A stretch of 38,856 nucleotides of DNA from Bacteroidales bacterium (GCA_004557185.1 SFEP01000015.1:1-38856); one strand, 5' to 3'. Counted from the stretch's first letter, positions 8,047 to 17,170 are shown. Notes: generated by a model not told the origin, from the sequence alone. Numbers and translations: made by a program.

Positions 8047-9090
8047 ATGGCACAATTAAATTTTGGCGGCGTAATCGAAGAAGTGATGACCCGCGAAGAG
8101 TTCCCCTTGGAAAAAGCGCGTGAAGTGCTCAAAAACGAAACCATCGCCGTGCTCGGCTACGGCGTGCAGGGGCCGGGCCAGGCCTGCAACCTGCGCGACA
8201 ACGGCTTCAACGTCATCGTAGGCCAGCGTCAGGGTAAAACCTACGAAAAGGCTGTGGCCGACGGTTGGGTACCTGGTGAAACGCTCTTCTCCCTCGAGGA
8301 AGCCGCCGAAAAGGGCACCATCGTGTGCATGCTCCTCTCCGACGCTGCACAAATGCAGCTCTGGCCCAGCATCAAGCCCCACCTCACCGCGGGCAAAACG
8401 CTCTACTTCTCGCACGGCTTCGCCATCACCTGGAACGACCGCACGGGGGTTGTGCCCCCCGCCGACATCGACGTCATCATGGTAGCCCCCAAGGGCTCAG
8501 GCACCTCGCTCCGCACCATGTTCCTCGAGGGCCGCGGCCTCAACTCCTCCTACGCTGTTTATCAAGACCACTCGGGCAACGCCACCGACAAGGTGCTCGC
8601 TCTGGGCGTAGGCATCGGCTCGGGCTACCTCTTCAAAACCGACTTCAAACGCGAGGCCACCAGCGACCTCACCGGTGAGCGCGGTTCGCTCATGGGAGCC
8701 GTGCAGGGCCTCTTCCTTGCCCAGTACGAAACACTACGCGAGCACGGCCACACCCCCTCTGAGGCTTTCAACGAAACCGTGGAGGAATTCACCCAGTCGC
8801 TCATCCCCATGATTGGTAAGAACGGTATGGACTGGATGTATGCCAACTGCTCCACCACCGCCCAGCGCGGCGCGCTCGACTGGATGGGTCCCTTCCACGA
8901 CGCCATCAAGCCCGTCATGGAGCGTCTCTACCAGAGCGTGGCATCGGGTAACGAAGCACAAATCAGCATCGACAGCAACTCCAAGCCCGACTACCGTGTA
9001 GGTCTTGAGGCCGAACTCAAGGCGCTGCGCGAGAGCGAAATGTGGCGCGCTGGCGAAACCGTGCGCAAGCTTCGCCCCGAAAACAACTAA
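8047..9090 (+). CDS. ilvC: Ketol-acid reductoisomerase (NADP-type class I)
   Basis: IlvC isomerises and reduces acetolactate and acetohydroxybutyrate to the dihydroxy acids used by IlvD. The 347-residue protein has an N-terminal Rossmann domain with GYGVQGPGQACNLRDNG (about residues 36-52), then VGQRQGKTYEKA as the cofactor loop, and the C-terminal knotted domain with the metal-binding D-L-T-G-E-R-G-S-L motif, FNETVEEFTQSL and the terminal RVGLEAELKAL. The length fits class I enzymes and the Bacteroides form. It is the last gene of the operon, 42 bp after ilvN, and is followed by a strong terminator. In many Bacteroides an acyl-ACP thioesterase gene lies between ilvN and ilvC; here there is no room for it. 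Confidence 0.97.
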   Translation: MAQLNFGGVIEEVMTREEFPLEKAREVLKNETIAVLGYGVQGPGQACNLRDNGFNVIVGQRQGKTYEKAVADGWVPGETLFSLEEAAEKGTIVCMLLSDAAQMQLWPSIKPHLTAGKTLYFSHGFAITWNDRTGVVPPADIDVIMVAPKGSGTSLRTMFLEGRGLNSSYAVYQDHSGNATDKVLALGVGIGSGYLFKTDFKREATSDLTGERGSLMGAVQGLFLAQYETLREHGHTPSEAFNETVEEFTQSLIPMIGKNGMDWMYANCSTTAQRGALDWMGPFHDAIKPVMERLYQSVASGNEAQISIDSNSKPDYRVGLEAELKALRESEMWRAGETVRKLRPENN

Positions 9091-9136
9091 TCCTCTCGAC
9101 AGGCCACATCGCCGCACCGCGCGGCCAACCTATACA

Positions 9137-9178
9137 CCGCCCCGTCACTTCGCATCCGAAGCGACGGGGCGGTGATTT
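9137..9178 (+). terminator. Rho-independent terminator of the ilv operon
   Basis: CCGCCCCGTC (9137-9146) pairs perfectly with GACGGGGCGG (9163-9172), with an inner TTCG/CGAA extension, followed by TGATTTTG. It is 46 bp after the ilvC stop. Confidence 0.9.
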
Positions 9179-9357
9179 TGTGTAAAGCGTCGCGTTACTA
9201 CCTGCGTAAAGCGCCGTGCCTCGTATCCACCCCTCTTCGCCACCCATGCCCGCATCGTTTACGCACTACGCGCCCCAAGCGATGCAGCGCCCTGACGAGA
9301 AGGCACCTTGCCGATTTTGCAAGCCACTTTCCCATTCTTCAAAGGCCGAAAATGGTT

Positions 9358-9445
9358 TGCCACGCCGGCGCGGCAGACGTGCCATGCCGGCGTGGCAAAC
9401 GTGCCGTGCCGGCGTGGCAGACGTGCCGTGCCGGCGTGGCAAACA
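9358..9445. repeat. Tandem array of four 22-bp units, each an 18-bp palindrome
   Basis: Units begin at 9358, 9380, 9402 and 9424, exactly 22 bp apart. Each is a near-copy of the perfect 18-bp palindrome TGCCACGCCGGCGTGGCA, followed by a 4-bp spacer (GACG, AACG, GACG, AACA). The array lies between the ilv terminator and the terminator of the convergent regulator gene, so outside both transcripts. It is not a CRISPR: there are no variable spacers. Short frames across it are an artefact of the repeat. Confidence 0.9.
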
Positions 9446-9671
9446 CTTAGGCCGCATGTTGTCACGAAAAGGTGCTTCTCGGAAATGGCTAAATGCTTTA
9501 TACAGTTTACTTTACGCGTTTTCGCATTTTGTCAATCATTTTCTCCGCCCTTCGGCCCGCTCTTCGCCTGTTTCACGCGTCTTCCTTAAAATTCTTCTCA
9601 TAGCTTTGCCCAGCCCTACGCTATCGTCAGAAGCCTTGGAGCAAAGATGCACTCCAGTGGGACAGAATGAA
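9446..9671. other. Non-coding remainder of the convergent gap
   Basis: I see no gene, RNA or clear site here between the 22-bp array and the terminator of the regulator gene. The sequence becomes more AT-rich. Confidence 0.5.
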
Positions 9672-9704
9672 GCAGGAGGGAAGCCCGAAGCCTTTCCCTC
9701 CTGC
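9672..9704 (-). terminator. Hairpin, probable terminator for the hybrid regulator gene
   Basis: GCAGGAGGGAA (9672-9682) pairs with TTCCCTCCTGC (9694-9704). On the minus strand it follows the regulator stop by about 50 bp, and the trailing sequence is TTCATTCTG, a poor U-tract. On the plus strand it is followed by GTGTTTTG. It may act in both directions. Confidence 0.55.
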
Positions 9705-9752
9705 GTGTTTTGAAGGCCGCACATGCTTGGTGCACTGCTTTTTGTGCGGGTC

Positions 9753-12545
9753 TCAGTCCTCTGCTGCGGCTGTGTGCCCCATGGTTTCAGAGGGGGTGTG
9801 GCCATATTCCGCACGGTAGCATTTGCTGAAATAGGATGGGGTGGAGAAGCCTGTGGCGTAGGCCACCTCGGCGGGTGCCATGCCGCGGAGCAGCAGGTCG
9901 TGGGCGCGGCTTAATCGGGCCTTGCGCATGATTTCGAGGGGCGAGAGCCCTGTGAGGTCCTTCACCTTGCGGTAGAGCTGCGTGCGGCTGTAAGCCATGT
10001 CGCGTGCCATCTGTTCCACGCCGTATTCTGTGTCGGCCAGGTGCTGCTCCATGCATTGGCGCAGTTGGTTGGCAAAGTGCTTGTCGGTGTCGGGCACGGC
10101 CAGTTGTGGCGGCAGTCCAGTGCCTTGCGACAGCAGGGCGCGCAGTCGGCGCCGGTTTTCGCAGATGCCCAGCAAGCGGGCACGTAGCACGGCGCAACTG
10201 AAGGGCTTGGCTATGTAGGCATCGGCGCCGCCCTCGTAGCCCGCCACGCGTTCCTCGTCGAGGGCGCAGGCAGTGAGCATCACCACGGGCGTGCCCGCCG
10301 TGTCGTCGTCGGCCTTGAGGGCGCGCAGGCAGGCCATGCCGTCCATCACGGGCATCATCATGTCGCACACTATCACGTCGGGGTGGTGCTTGCGTGCGGC
10401 GGCCAGTCCCGCGGCCCCGTCGGCGGCGGTGATGACGCGGAAGTCGTTTTGCAGCATGCGCTGCAGGTAAGAGCGTATGTCGGCGTTGTCGTCGATGACG
10501 AGCAGCAGTGGGCGTGCCTCCTGCGGCGTGCCCTCGGCTGCGGCAGGCTGCGGCGTGTGGGGGTCAGTGGCTGGGTGTATGGCGGGCATCACCTCGACGG
10601 GGTTAATGTGCAGGGCACCTTGTCCTGCAGCTTGCTCCTGCCCGTCGACGGGAGCGGGCTGCTCGTGCAGGGTAACGACGAAGGTGGAGCCTTGCCCCGC
10701 GCCGTGGCTCTGCACGGCGATGTCGCCGCCATGCAACTGCGCAAAGCTGCGTGCCACCGAGAGCCCGATGCCCGAGCCGCCGTGGCAGTCGTCCGACTGG
10801 TAGAAGCGCTGGAAGACGCATTGCGCCTCGTGCTCCGTGAGGCCGCGTCCCGAGTCGGCTACGCTCAGGGTGAGGCAGTGGCCGCTGGTGGTGATGCTGA
10901 TGGAGGCACTGACGCTGATGTGGCCGCCCTCGGGTGTAAACTTAAAGGCGTTGCTCAGCAGGTTGAAGAGGATGCGTTCCACCTTTTCCTCGTCGAGCCA
11001 CAGGGTTTGGGGCATGCCCTCGCAGCCCTCGGTGCTGGTGGTCAGGGTGATGCTGTGTGCCGCGGCCATGGGCTGGAAGTTGCCTGTCCACTCCTGCACC
11101 CTTTGCGCCACTGACACGCGGCTCAGATGCATGGGCATGCGGCCCGACTCGATGCGGCGGATGTCTAAAATCTGTCCTACGAGGCGCAGCATGACGGCCA
11201 CGTTGCGCTGTGCCGTGAGCAGCAGGTCGCGCTCTTGCGAGTCGGGGGGCGTTGCGGCCAGTAACTGCTCGATGGGGCTGGCAATGAGGGTGAGCGGCGT
11301 GCGGAAGTCGTGCGACACGTTGGTGAAGAAGTTTAGCTTCGACTGCGTGGCCTGCTCCACCTGGCGTGACATGCGCACCAGTTCGTCGCGCTGCTGAGCG
11401 AGCAGTTTGTTCTGCGCTTCGAGCCGCCGTGTCCATTTTATTTTCTGCCAATAAGCACGCAGCGCCATGGCAAAGAGTGCCAGCACGAGCAGAATGGCGC
11501 CCAGCACGGCGAAGAGCAGGAGCCGCTGCGTGTGATACTGGCTGAGCGTGGTGTCGAGTTGTTGTGCCAGCGCATCGATGCGGGCTTCGCGTTCCACCAT
11601 TTCACGCGCTTGGCGGCGGAACAGGGCCACGTTGTCCTTGGTCACCAGTGCCGTGCTCAGAGGTTCGGTGTGGGCGTAGGGTTTGCCGTCAAGCAGTCGC
11701 AGGGCGAGGTCCATCACGCGGTCGCCGGCGGTGGGGTAGTACATGGTGGCCTCCAGCCGTCCGTCCTGTATGAGGTCGAGGCCCAGGCCATTGCCGTCGA
11801 GCGCGTCTACACCGATGATGGCGGGGTGCAGCCCGTGCTCTGCCATGACCTTATGCACGGCAGCCGCCATGGGGTCGTTTTGCGCAAAGATGAAGTCGGG
11901 CCGCACGCCCGAGGCCAGCAGCTGGCGCGCCGCCTGGGCCGCCTTGTCAGGCTTCCATCCGCCGTCGGCAGCAGGCAGCAGTGTGAACTGCGGGTGGCGG
12001 GCCATTTCGTCGGCAAACCCGCGAGTACGTTCGGCCGCCGGCGTGCTGCTGCTCAGGCCTGTCACCTGCCACACGGTGCCGCCCTGCGGGTGCTGCGCGG
12101 CCAGACACTGCGCTGCCTCGCGGCCCACCTGCAGGTTGTCGGCACCCACGTAGGCCGTGAAGTGCGGGGTGCTCACCTGGCGGTCCACCACGATGACGGG
12201 TATGTCAGCATGCCATGCCCGCTCCACAGCGGGACTCACGGCTTCGGCCTCGTTGGGGGCAAGAATGATGAGGTCGACGCCCTCGGCAATGAAACTGTCG
12301 ATTTGCGCCACCTGCAGGCTGCTGTTGTCGTGAGCGTGCCTGAAGTGCAGCGTCACGTCGTGGCGTGTGGCAGCCACGGTGCGCATTTCGCTGTTCATTT
12401 TGTGCCGCCAAGAGTCATCGCTGCATTGCGCCACGCCGATACGCAGCGTGGGCGACTGCCGCTGGCAACCGCAAGCAAGCCACAGGCAGCACAGCAGTGC
12501 GGGCAACCAGAAAGGTCGGAGGGGGAGGGTGGGGAATGAAGACAT
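9753..12545 (-). CDS. Hybrid two-component sensor/regulator with periplasmic sugar-binding domain (fructose-type HTCS)
   Basis: A 930-residue one-protein signalling system. Residues 1-28 are a signal segment (LPALLCCLWLACGC). Residues 35-310 are a periplasmic-binding-protein sugar sensor (LRIGVAQCSDDSW, DLIILAPNEAEAV, IPVIVVDRQV, AQNDPMAAAVHKV, IIGVDALDG). A membrane span follows at 342-363. Next come HisKA with phospho-acceptor His412 in NVSHDFRTPLTL, and HATPase_c with NLLSNAFKFTPEGG (N532) and GSGIGLSVA. A receiver domain has Asp728 in CDMMMPVMDG, the acidic pair in VIDDNADIR and the Lys in IAKPF. An AraC-type DNA-binding domain ends the protein. This architecture is that of Bacteroides thetaiotaomicron BT1754, which senses fructose directly. 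It lies divergent to the fructan genes it should activate. The ligand is inferred from architecture and context. Confidence 0.93.
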   Translation of the reverse strand: MSSFPTLPLRPFWLPALLCCLWLACGCQRQSPTLRIGVAQCSDDSWRHKMNSEMRTVAATRHDVTLHFRHAHDNSSLQVAQIDSFIAEGVDLIILAPNEAEAVSPAVERAWHADIPVIVVDRQVSTPHFTAYVGADNLQVGREAAQCLAAQHPQGGTVWQVTGLSSSTPAAERTRGFADEMARHPQFTLLPAADGGWKPDKAAQAARQLLASGVRPDFIFAQNDPMAAAVHKVMAEHGLHPAIIGVDALDGNGLGLDLIQDGRLEATMYYPTAGDRVMDLALRLLDGKPYAHTEPLSTALVTKDNVALFRRQAREMVEREARIDALAQQLDTTLSQYHTQRLLLFAVLGAILLVLALFAMALRAYWQKIKWTRRLEAQNKLLAQQRDELVRMSRQVEQATQSKLNFFTNVSHDFRTPLTLIASPIEQLLAATPPDSQERDLLLTAQRNVAVMLRLVGQILDIRRIESGRMPMHLSRVSVAQRVQEWTGNFQPMAAAHSITLTTSTEGCEGMPQTLWLDEEKVERILFNLLSNAFKFTPEGGHISVSASISITTSGHCLTLSVADSGRGLTEHEAQCVFQRFYQSDDCHGGSGIGLSVARSFAQLHGGDIAVQSHGAGQGSTFVVTLHEQPAPVDGQEQAAGQGALHINPVEVMPAIHPATDPHTPQPAAAEGTPQEARPLLLVIDDNADIRSYLQRMLQNDFRVITAADGAAGLAAARKHHPDVIVCDMMMPVMDGMACLRALKADDDTAGTPVVMLTACALDEERVAGYEGGADAYIAKPFSCAVLRARLLGICENRRRLRALLSQGTGLPPQLAVPDTDKHFANQLRQCMEQHLADTEYGVEQMARDMAYSRTQLYRKVKDLTGLSPLEIMRKARLSRAHDLLLRGMAPAEVAYATGFSTPSYFSKCYRAEYGHTPSETMGHTAAAED

Positions 12546-12583
12546 AAGGTGAACAAGAGGCCGTGAAGGCGTGTTAATGGGGG

Positions 12584-12591
12584 CAAATGTA
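12584..12591 (-). promoter_or_regulatory. -7 promoter element for the hybrid regulator
   Basis: On the minus strand the sequence is TACATTTG, an exact TAnnTTTG match, about 40 bp upstream of the start codon at 12545. No -33 TTTG is seen at the expected distance. Confidence 0.5.
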
Positions 12592-12643
12592 AGAATGTTT
12601 CATGAAAAATCGTCCCCCAAGGCCTTGTATAGGCAACAAATGA

Positions 12644-12675
12644 TGCATTTCCTGTCAATTCTGTTGCATTGCAAC
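12644..12675 (+). promoter_or_regulatory. Candidate operator for the hybrid regulator (TGCATT direct repeats plus dyad)
   Basis: TGCATT occurs at 12644-12649 and again at 12665-12670, exactly 21 bp apart, so on the same face of the helix, as AraC-type regulators prefer. The second copy is part of the dyad GTTGC-ATT-GCAAC (12663-12675). The pair ends 28 bp upstream of the -33 element of the receptor promoter. Assignment to the regulator is inference. Confidence 0.35.
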
Positions 12676-12702
12676 ATGTTTACAAGCCTTTGGAACATGC
12701 GT

Positions 12703-12735
12703 TTTGCACGTTGCGGCCAGCCCGCTCTACTTTTG
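12703..12735 (+). promoter_or_regulatory. Promoter of the fructan operon (TTTG-N21-TACTTTTG)
   Basis: TTTG at 12703-12706 and TACTTTTG at 12728-12735 match the Bacteroidota -33/-7 consensus with a 21-bp spacer. Transcription should start near 12741, inside the upstream extension of the receptor frame, so translation must begin later, at 12849. Confidence 0.75.
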
Positions 12736-12848
12736 CACCGTTCACACAGCCCTCTGTGCTGCCCTGTTCCTTGTGGGACGATGCGACACGGTGGCTGCTG
12801 ATGCGAGAAAGTCCATTTCATCTTTTATTTTTTATCCATTCTTTTACT

Positions 12849-15182
12849 ATGAAAAACCGGACAACCACTCCGATGTGGCCGCACGGTGCCTGGCCCCTGC
12901 TGGCCTGCGCCCTCATGGCCCTGCCTTGCGAGGCACAAAGTGAAAAGAGCGACACGCTGCAATCACGTGCCACCGAAGAAAGCGGCCGCAACGTGATGCT
13001 CAACGCCGCCAGCGCCAACGGACCGCGCGAAATATCCATCGGTCTGCCGGGCGGCGACGTCAACGTACTCGAAAACGGCCTGCCCGTAGTCTACAACTCC
13101 AACCCCCACAACATCAACACCCACTGGCGCGGCGACGGCAGCCTGCAGCACACGGGACTGCTCAAGATTTCAGAAACCGCCATCACTACGGGCAACATTG
13201 GCTATGCCGTGAACTCGTGGGGACAGCTCGGCACTGACGCCAAGCGCCCCTTCGCCGGCTCGGTGAACTACAACACCAACCACTTCGGCAAGCAGCAGTT
13301 CGACGTGAATGCCTACGGCGCGCTGGGGCGCGGCTGGTATTACAGCGGCAGCGCTTACCAGAACTTTGACCCCGGCACCTTCAAATTGCGTTTCGCACAA
13401 TATCAGGACCGCACCGAGATTTATAAATTTGCCCTCACCAAGGACTATGCTAAGGGCCGTGGCCGCCTCTCTGCCATCTATCATTACAGCAACAGCCACT
13501 GGCTCTCGAACGCCACCACGGGCGCACCCTTCATCTACGTGGGCGACGGTTCGGTGAAGGAGATACCCGGCTTCTCCTTAGGCACAACCTCCTACCTGCC
13601 CAACCAGTCGAAGATACTTTATATGGATATGCGCGACGGCCAGGTGAAGGAAATCAGCCTCTATGACGCCACAGCCAGTCGCGGCAACCAGATTACGCTG
13701 CTCAACACCTACCGCTGGAAGAACGGGCTGGAGTGGAACACACGCCTGAAGTATGACCACGCCCTCGGCTCCTACCTTTATCAGACGCCCATGGCCATGT
13801 CGGAGGTCGATGCTTCGGCAGGCTATATGCTCAAACAAGCCGACGGCAGTTTAACCCCCTACGCTGGCCACGTGCAGAGCCGCATGTCGTGCTTCAACCG
13901 CGGCCGCATCGACGAAACCTTCCTCACCACCGAACTGCAGCGCCAAAGCCAGCGCCACTCGTGGCGTGTGGGCTTGAACCAGTGGCACTACAACGCGGAC
14001 TACGCTTCGTGCACCACCATGTACGACCACACCGTGGAGGCCATGCCCCGCATGCTCTACGGCACCTCCACCGACAAGACGCACTACTACGGCAACACCC
14101 CTTACTACAACTTCAACCAGAACGCCTCGGAGTATTACAAGGGCCACGAAAACAAACTCGCCCTCTACGCCACGCACGACTGGAACATCACGCCCAAGTG
14201 GAACGTTTACTACGGCGCACGCTTGGAATGGCAACACAGTGAGGGCGAAAATGCCGCCGTGCGCAACGCCGATGGTAAATACGTAGGCCGCTTCGCCGGC
14301 TACCACCTGGGCGCCACCGCTCCCGACGGCACCACCATTGCCCCCACGCCTTTCAGCTTCGACTGGCTGAACATGGCCTTCACCGCCGCGCTGACCTTTA
14401 AGGTGAACGAGCACTTCGGCCTGACGGGCGACTTTACCTACAACACCCAGCGCCCCAAACTCAATGAGTTCTCACCCGCCGAAATGCCCAACACCGGCCG
14501 CATCAGCATCCCCTTGGGCCGCGCAGGCATTTACTACAACAACAAGTGGCTGAGCCTTACCTCGCTCGTTTCCTACATCGGAAAGACCAACAACAACTCC
14601 ACGCTCAACCTCATCAACCCCAACGATGACCACGATGTGAAAGCCTCGGCCTTGACCTACGACATACAGACCATTGGCTGGACCACCGACGCCGTGCTCA
14701 AACCCTTCAAGGGCTTCGACCTCCACCTGCTCTTCACCTACCAGATGCCCAAGTACAAGAAGTACGAAACGAGTGTCACCTTCAGCGACGGCACTGTGAG
14801 CGGCATCAACGCTACGGGCAACATCGTGACCGAAATTCCCAAGGTGCTCATCGAGATTGACCCAAGCTACACCTTCCTGGGCGATGCGCTGCGTGTGTGG
14901 GCTTCCTTCCGCTATTTCTCGAAAACCTACGCCAACATCAAGAACGCCTACTACTTCAACGGACGCTGGGAAACCTTCGGCGGTGTGGAGTGGAAAGCCA
15001 ACAAGCACTGCACGCTGGGCGCCACCGTCATCAACTTCCTCAACCAGACGGGTGCCAAGGGCAGCATAGCCGGTGCCGAACTGGTGGACAAGGCCGACGC
15101 TGCGCAGTACAACGGCGCCTGGATGGCTGGCAGCTACATCCGTCCGTTCACCGTGGAGTTCTCTGCCAAAATCAACTTCTAA
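12849..15182 (+). CDS. TonB-dependent outer-membrane receptor of the fructan locus (no SusD partner)
   Basis: A 777-residue outer-membrane protein probably importing fructan oligosaccharides or sucrose. The start MKNRTTTPMWPHGAWPLLAC... gives a signal peptide ending near EAQ; the frame is open from 12669, but that ATG precedes the predicted transcription start. Residues about 45-130 look like a plug (REISIGLPGGDVNVLENGLP, LLKISETAITTGNIGYAVNS). The rest is rich in alternating aromatic beta-strands (GRGWYYSGSAYQNFDPGTF, LGDALRVWASFRYFSKTYA) and ends YIRPFTVEFSAKINF, with the terminal Phe typical of outer-membrane barrels. It lacks the N-terminal carboxypeptidase-like domain of classical SusC, and no SusD gene follows. 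It is divergent from the sensor and co-directional with the GH32 gene 95 bp downstream. Receptor class is firm; the substrate is inferred from the neighbours. Confidence 0.85.
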   Translation: MKNRTTTPMWPHGAWPLLACALMALPCEAQSEKSDTLQSRATEESGRNVMLNAASANGPREISIGLPGGDVNVLENGLPVVYNSNPHNINTHWRGDGSLQHTGLLKISETAITTGNIGYAVNSWGQLGTDAKRPFAGSVNYNTNHFGKQQFDVNAYGALGRGWYYSGSAYQNFDPGTFKLRFAQYQDRTEIYKFALTKDYAKGRGRLSAIYHYSNSHWLSNATTGAPFIYVGDGSVKEIPGFSLGTTSYLPNQSKILYMDMRDGQVKEISLYDATASRGNQITLLNTYRWKNGLEWNTRLKYDHALGSYLYQTPMAMSEVDASAGYMLKQADGSLTPYAGHVQSRMSCFNRGRIDETFLTTELQRQSQRHSWRVGLNQWHYNADYASCTTMYDHTVEAMPRMLYGTSTDKTHYYGNTPYYNFNQNASEYYKGHENKLALYATHDWNITPKWNVYYGARLEWQHSEGENAAVRNADGKYVGRFAGYHLGATAPDGTTIAPTPFSFDWLNMAFTAALTFKVNEHFGLTGDFTYNTQRPKLNEFSPAEMPNTGRISIPLGRAGIYYNNKWLSLTSLVSYIGKTNNNSTLNLINPNDDHDVKASALTYDIQTIGWTTDAVLKPFKGFDLHLLFTYQMPKYKKYETSVTFSDGTVSGINATGNIVTEIPKVLIEIDPSYTFLGDALRVWASFRYFSKTYANIKNAYYFNGRWETFGGVEWKANKHCTLGATVINFLNQTGAKGSIAGAELVDKADAAQYNGAWMAGSYIRPFTVEFSAKINF

Positions 15183-15197
15183 ATCTCTCCTTGGGTC

Positions 15198-15250
15198 GGG
15201 CGGCCGTCAGCACTGTCCGCCGCCCGCTCCCTCTCCTTTATATATATATT
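15198..15250 (+). promoter_or_regulatory. Intercistronic hairpin followed by CTCTCCTTTATATATATATT
   Basis: CGGGCGGC (15197-15204) pairs with GCCGCCCG (15219-15226). After the stem come CTCTCC and an alternating TA run (15231-15250) that ends directly at the first ATG of the next gene. The hairpin may shield the 3' end of the receptor message or reduce read-through. The TA motif recurs elsewhere in the window. Confidence 0.45.
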
Positions 15251-15277
15251 ATGAAAACCATTTCACTTGAAAATACC

Positions 15278-17170
15278 ATGAAACGCATCACTTCGCACAC
15301 CCTCGCAACTGGCTTCGTAGCCGCCGTCGCCTTCACCCTCAGCGCCTGCTCCGAGCAGGGCGAGGCCATACGTCTCACACATCAAGGCGACACCCTCACG
15401 GTGGCCCACATCGACAGCAAGGCCCGCTACCTGCTGCTCCCCATCGAGGAACGCCAGTCGGAGGCACAGGTCATGCTGGGCGACGTGCCCATGGACGTGC
15501 GTCTGGCCGTGGATAAGGTCGACTACACCGTGCCCTTCCCCCTGAGCGGCCAGGGCGGCGACTCCATCGTCATTCGCGGTTTGGCGCAGCAGGCACTGGC
15601 TTGGCAGCACCTCGAACTGGCCGACACCTTCGACGTAACCAACCGCGAGGTGTTCCGCCCCGTCTACCACCACACGCCCGCCTACGGCTGGATGAACGAC
15701 GCCAACGGCCTGGTGTATAAGGACGGCGAGTACCACCTCTACTTCCAGTACAATCCCTACGGCTCCGTGTGGGGCAACATGCACTGGGGGCACTCCGTGA
15801 GCCGCGACCTCGTGCACTGGCAACACTTGCCCGCCGCCATTGCCCGCGACACCATGGGCCACATCTTCAGCGGTTCGTGCATCGTCGACAGCCGCAACTC
15901 GGCCGGCACAGGGCGCGACAACATCATCGCCTTCTACACCTCGCACCGCAACACCACGCCGGGCCACCAGCGCCAGCAGCAGTGCATGGCCTACAGCACC
16001 GACAACGGCCGCACCTTCACCAAGTATGAGGGTAACCCCATCGTCACGCCCTTCGACGGCCTCGAGGACTTCCGCGACCCCAAGGTTTTCTGGTACGCTC
16101 CCCAGGAAAAGTGGGTCATGATCGTCAGCGCCGACAAGAACATGCGCTTTTACGAGAGCCGCGACCTCAAGCACTGGGACTACATGAGCGAGTGGGGCGC
16201 TGGCTACGGCCCGCAGCCCAACCAGTTTGAGTGCCCCGACTTCATTCAGTTGCCCGTCGACGGCAACAAGCAGCACATGAAGTGGGTTATGATTGTCAAC
16301 ATCAACCCCGGCTTTGTCTTTGGCGGCAGCGGCACCATGTACTTTGTGGGCGACTTCGACGGCCACCGCTTCACCTGCGACACCAAGCCCAACTGCGTAA
16401 AATGGCTCGACTGGGGCAAGGACCACTATGCCACCGTGTGCTACTCCAACACCGGCGACCGCACCATTGCCATGCCCTGGATGAGCAACTGGCAGTATGC
16501 TAACCTCACACCCTCCAAGGGCCAGTTCCGTTCGGCCAACGCCCTGCCGCGCGAACTCACGCTCTACACCGCCGCCGACGGCCAGTTGCTGCTCAGCGCC
16601 GCACCCGTCAAGGAACTCGACGCCCTGCGTGGCACGAAGTTGGATTTAGGCAACTTCAAGTTGGGTGAAAAGAACGTAGAAAATGTGGCCGACAACGGCG
16701 CCTTCGAGCTCAACTTCACCATGCAGCCCGCAGCCAAGGGGCGCAGCGGCGTGGAACTGAGCAATGCCGGGGGTGAGAAAACGCTCATCTACTTCGACGC
16801 CGAGAACAGCCGCGTGGTGATGGACCGCGCCGAGAGCGGCATCGTCGATTTCGGCAAGGACATACAGCCGCACCAGTTGGAAACCGATGCCACCCGCCGC
16901 GCCTGCATCGACGGTCTGCTGCACTACGTCAACGACTTTGCCCACGCCACCTGGGCTCCCGTGCCCGATGTGAACAAGGCACACGCCGTGCGCATCTTTG
17001 CCGACCGCAGTTCACTCGAACTCTTTGTCGACGGCGGCCGCGTGGCCATGACGAACCTCGTCTTCCCCACCAAGCCCTACGACCGCGTGCGCTTCTTCAG
17101 CGACGCCGAGGCACAAGTCACGGGTGCAGCCGTCTATCCCCTGCAGTCTTCCGAGCCTCAGGCCAAATAG
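15278..17170 (+). CDS. GH32 fructan hydrolase lipoprotein (levanase/inulinase/sucrase type)
   Basis: This 630-residue glycoside hydrolase should release fructose from fructan or sucrose at the cell envelope. From ATG 15278 it begins MKRITSHTLATGFVAAVAFT and has lipobox LSAC with Cys24; an alternative ATG at 15251 adds nine residues. The five-bladed propeller carries the GH32 motifs: WMNDANG with nucleophile Asp141, FRDPKVFW with the transition-state Asp267, and ECPDF with acid/base Glu318. The C-terminal beta-sandwich has SSLELFVDGGRVAMTNLVFP. The second motif position is DANG rather than the more widespread DPNG. It is 95 bp after the receptor gene and upstream of permease and kinase, so its product fructose should feed the next two genes. 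Endo or exo action and linkage preference cannot be read. Confidence 0.93.
   Translation: MKRITSHTLATGFVAAVAFTLSACSEQGEAIRLTHQGDTLTVAHIDSKARYLLLPIEERQSEAQVMLGDVPMDVRLAVDKVDYTVPFPLSGQGGDSIVIRGLAQQALAWQHLELADTFDVTNREVFRPVYHHTPAYGWMNDANGLVYKDGEYHLYFQYNPYGSVWGNMHWGHSVSRDLVHWQHLPAAIARDTMGHIFSGSCIVDSRNSAGTGRDNIIAFYTSHRNTTPGHQRQQQCMAYSTDNGRTFTKYEGNPIVTPFDGLEDFRDPKVFWYAPQEKWVMIVSADKNMRFYESRDLKHWDYMSEWGAGYGPQPNQFECPDFIQLPVDGNKQHMKWVMIVNINPGFVFGGSGTMYFVGDFDGHRFTCDTKPNCVKWLDWGKDHYATVCYSNTGDRTIAMPWMSNWQYANLTPSKGQFRSANALPRELTLYTAADGQLLLSAAPVKELDALRGTKLDLGNFKLGEKNVENVADNGAFELNFTMQPAAKGRSGVELSNAGGEKTLIYFDAENSRVVMDRAESGIVDFGKDIQPHQLETDATRRACIDGLLHYVNDFAHATWAPVPDVNKAHAVRIFADRSSLELFVDGGRVAMTNLVFPTKPYDRVRFFSDAEAQVTGAAVYPLQSSEPQAK

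Noticed and set aside
9358..9445. CRISPR array
   Set aside because: Units are directly contiguous with only 4-bp spacers and no unique spacers; no cas genes nearby. The same applies to 19744-19827 and 28015-28102.
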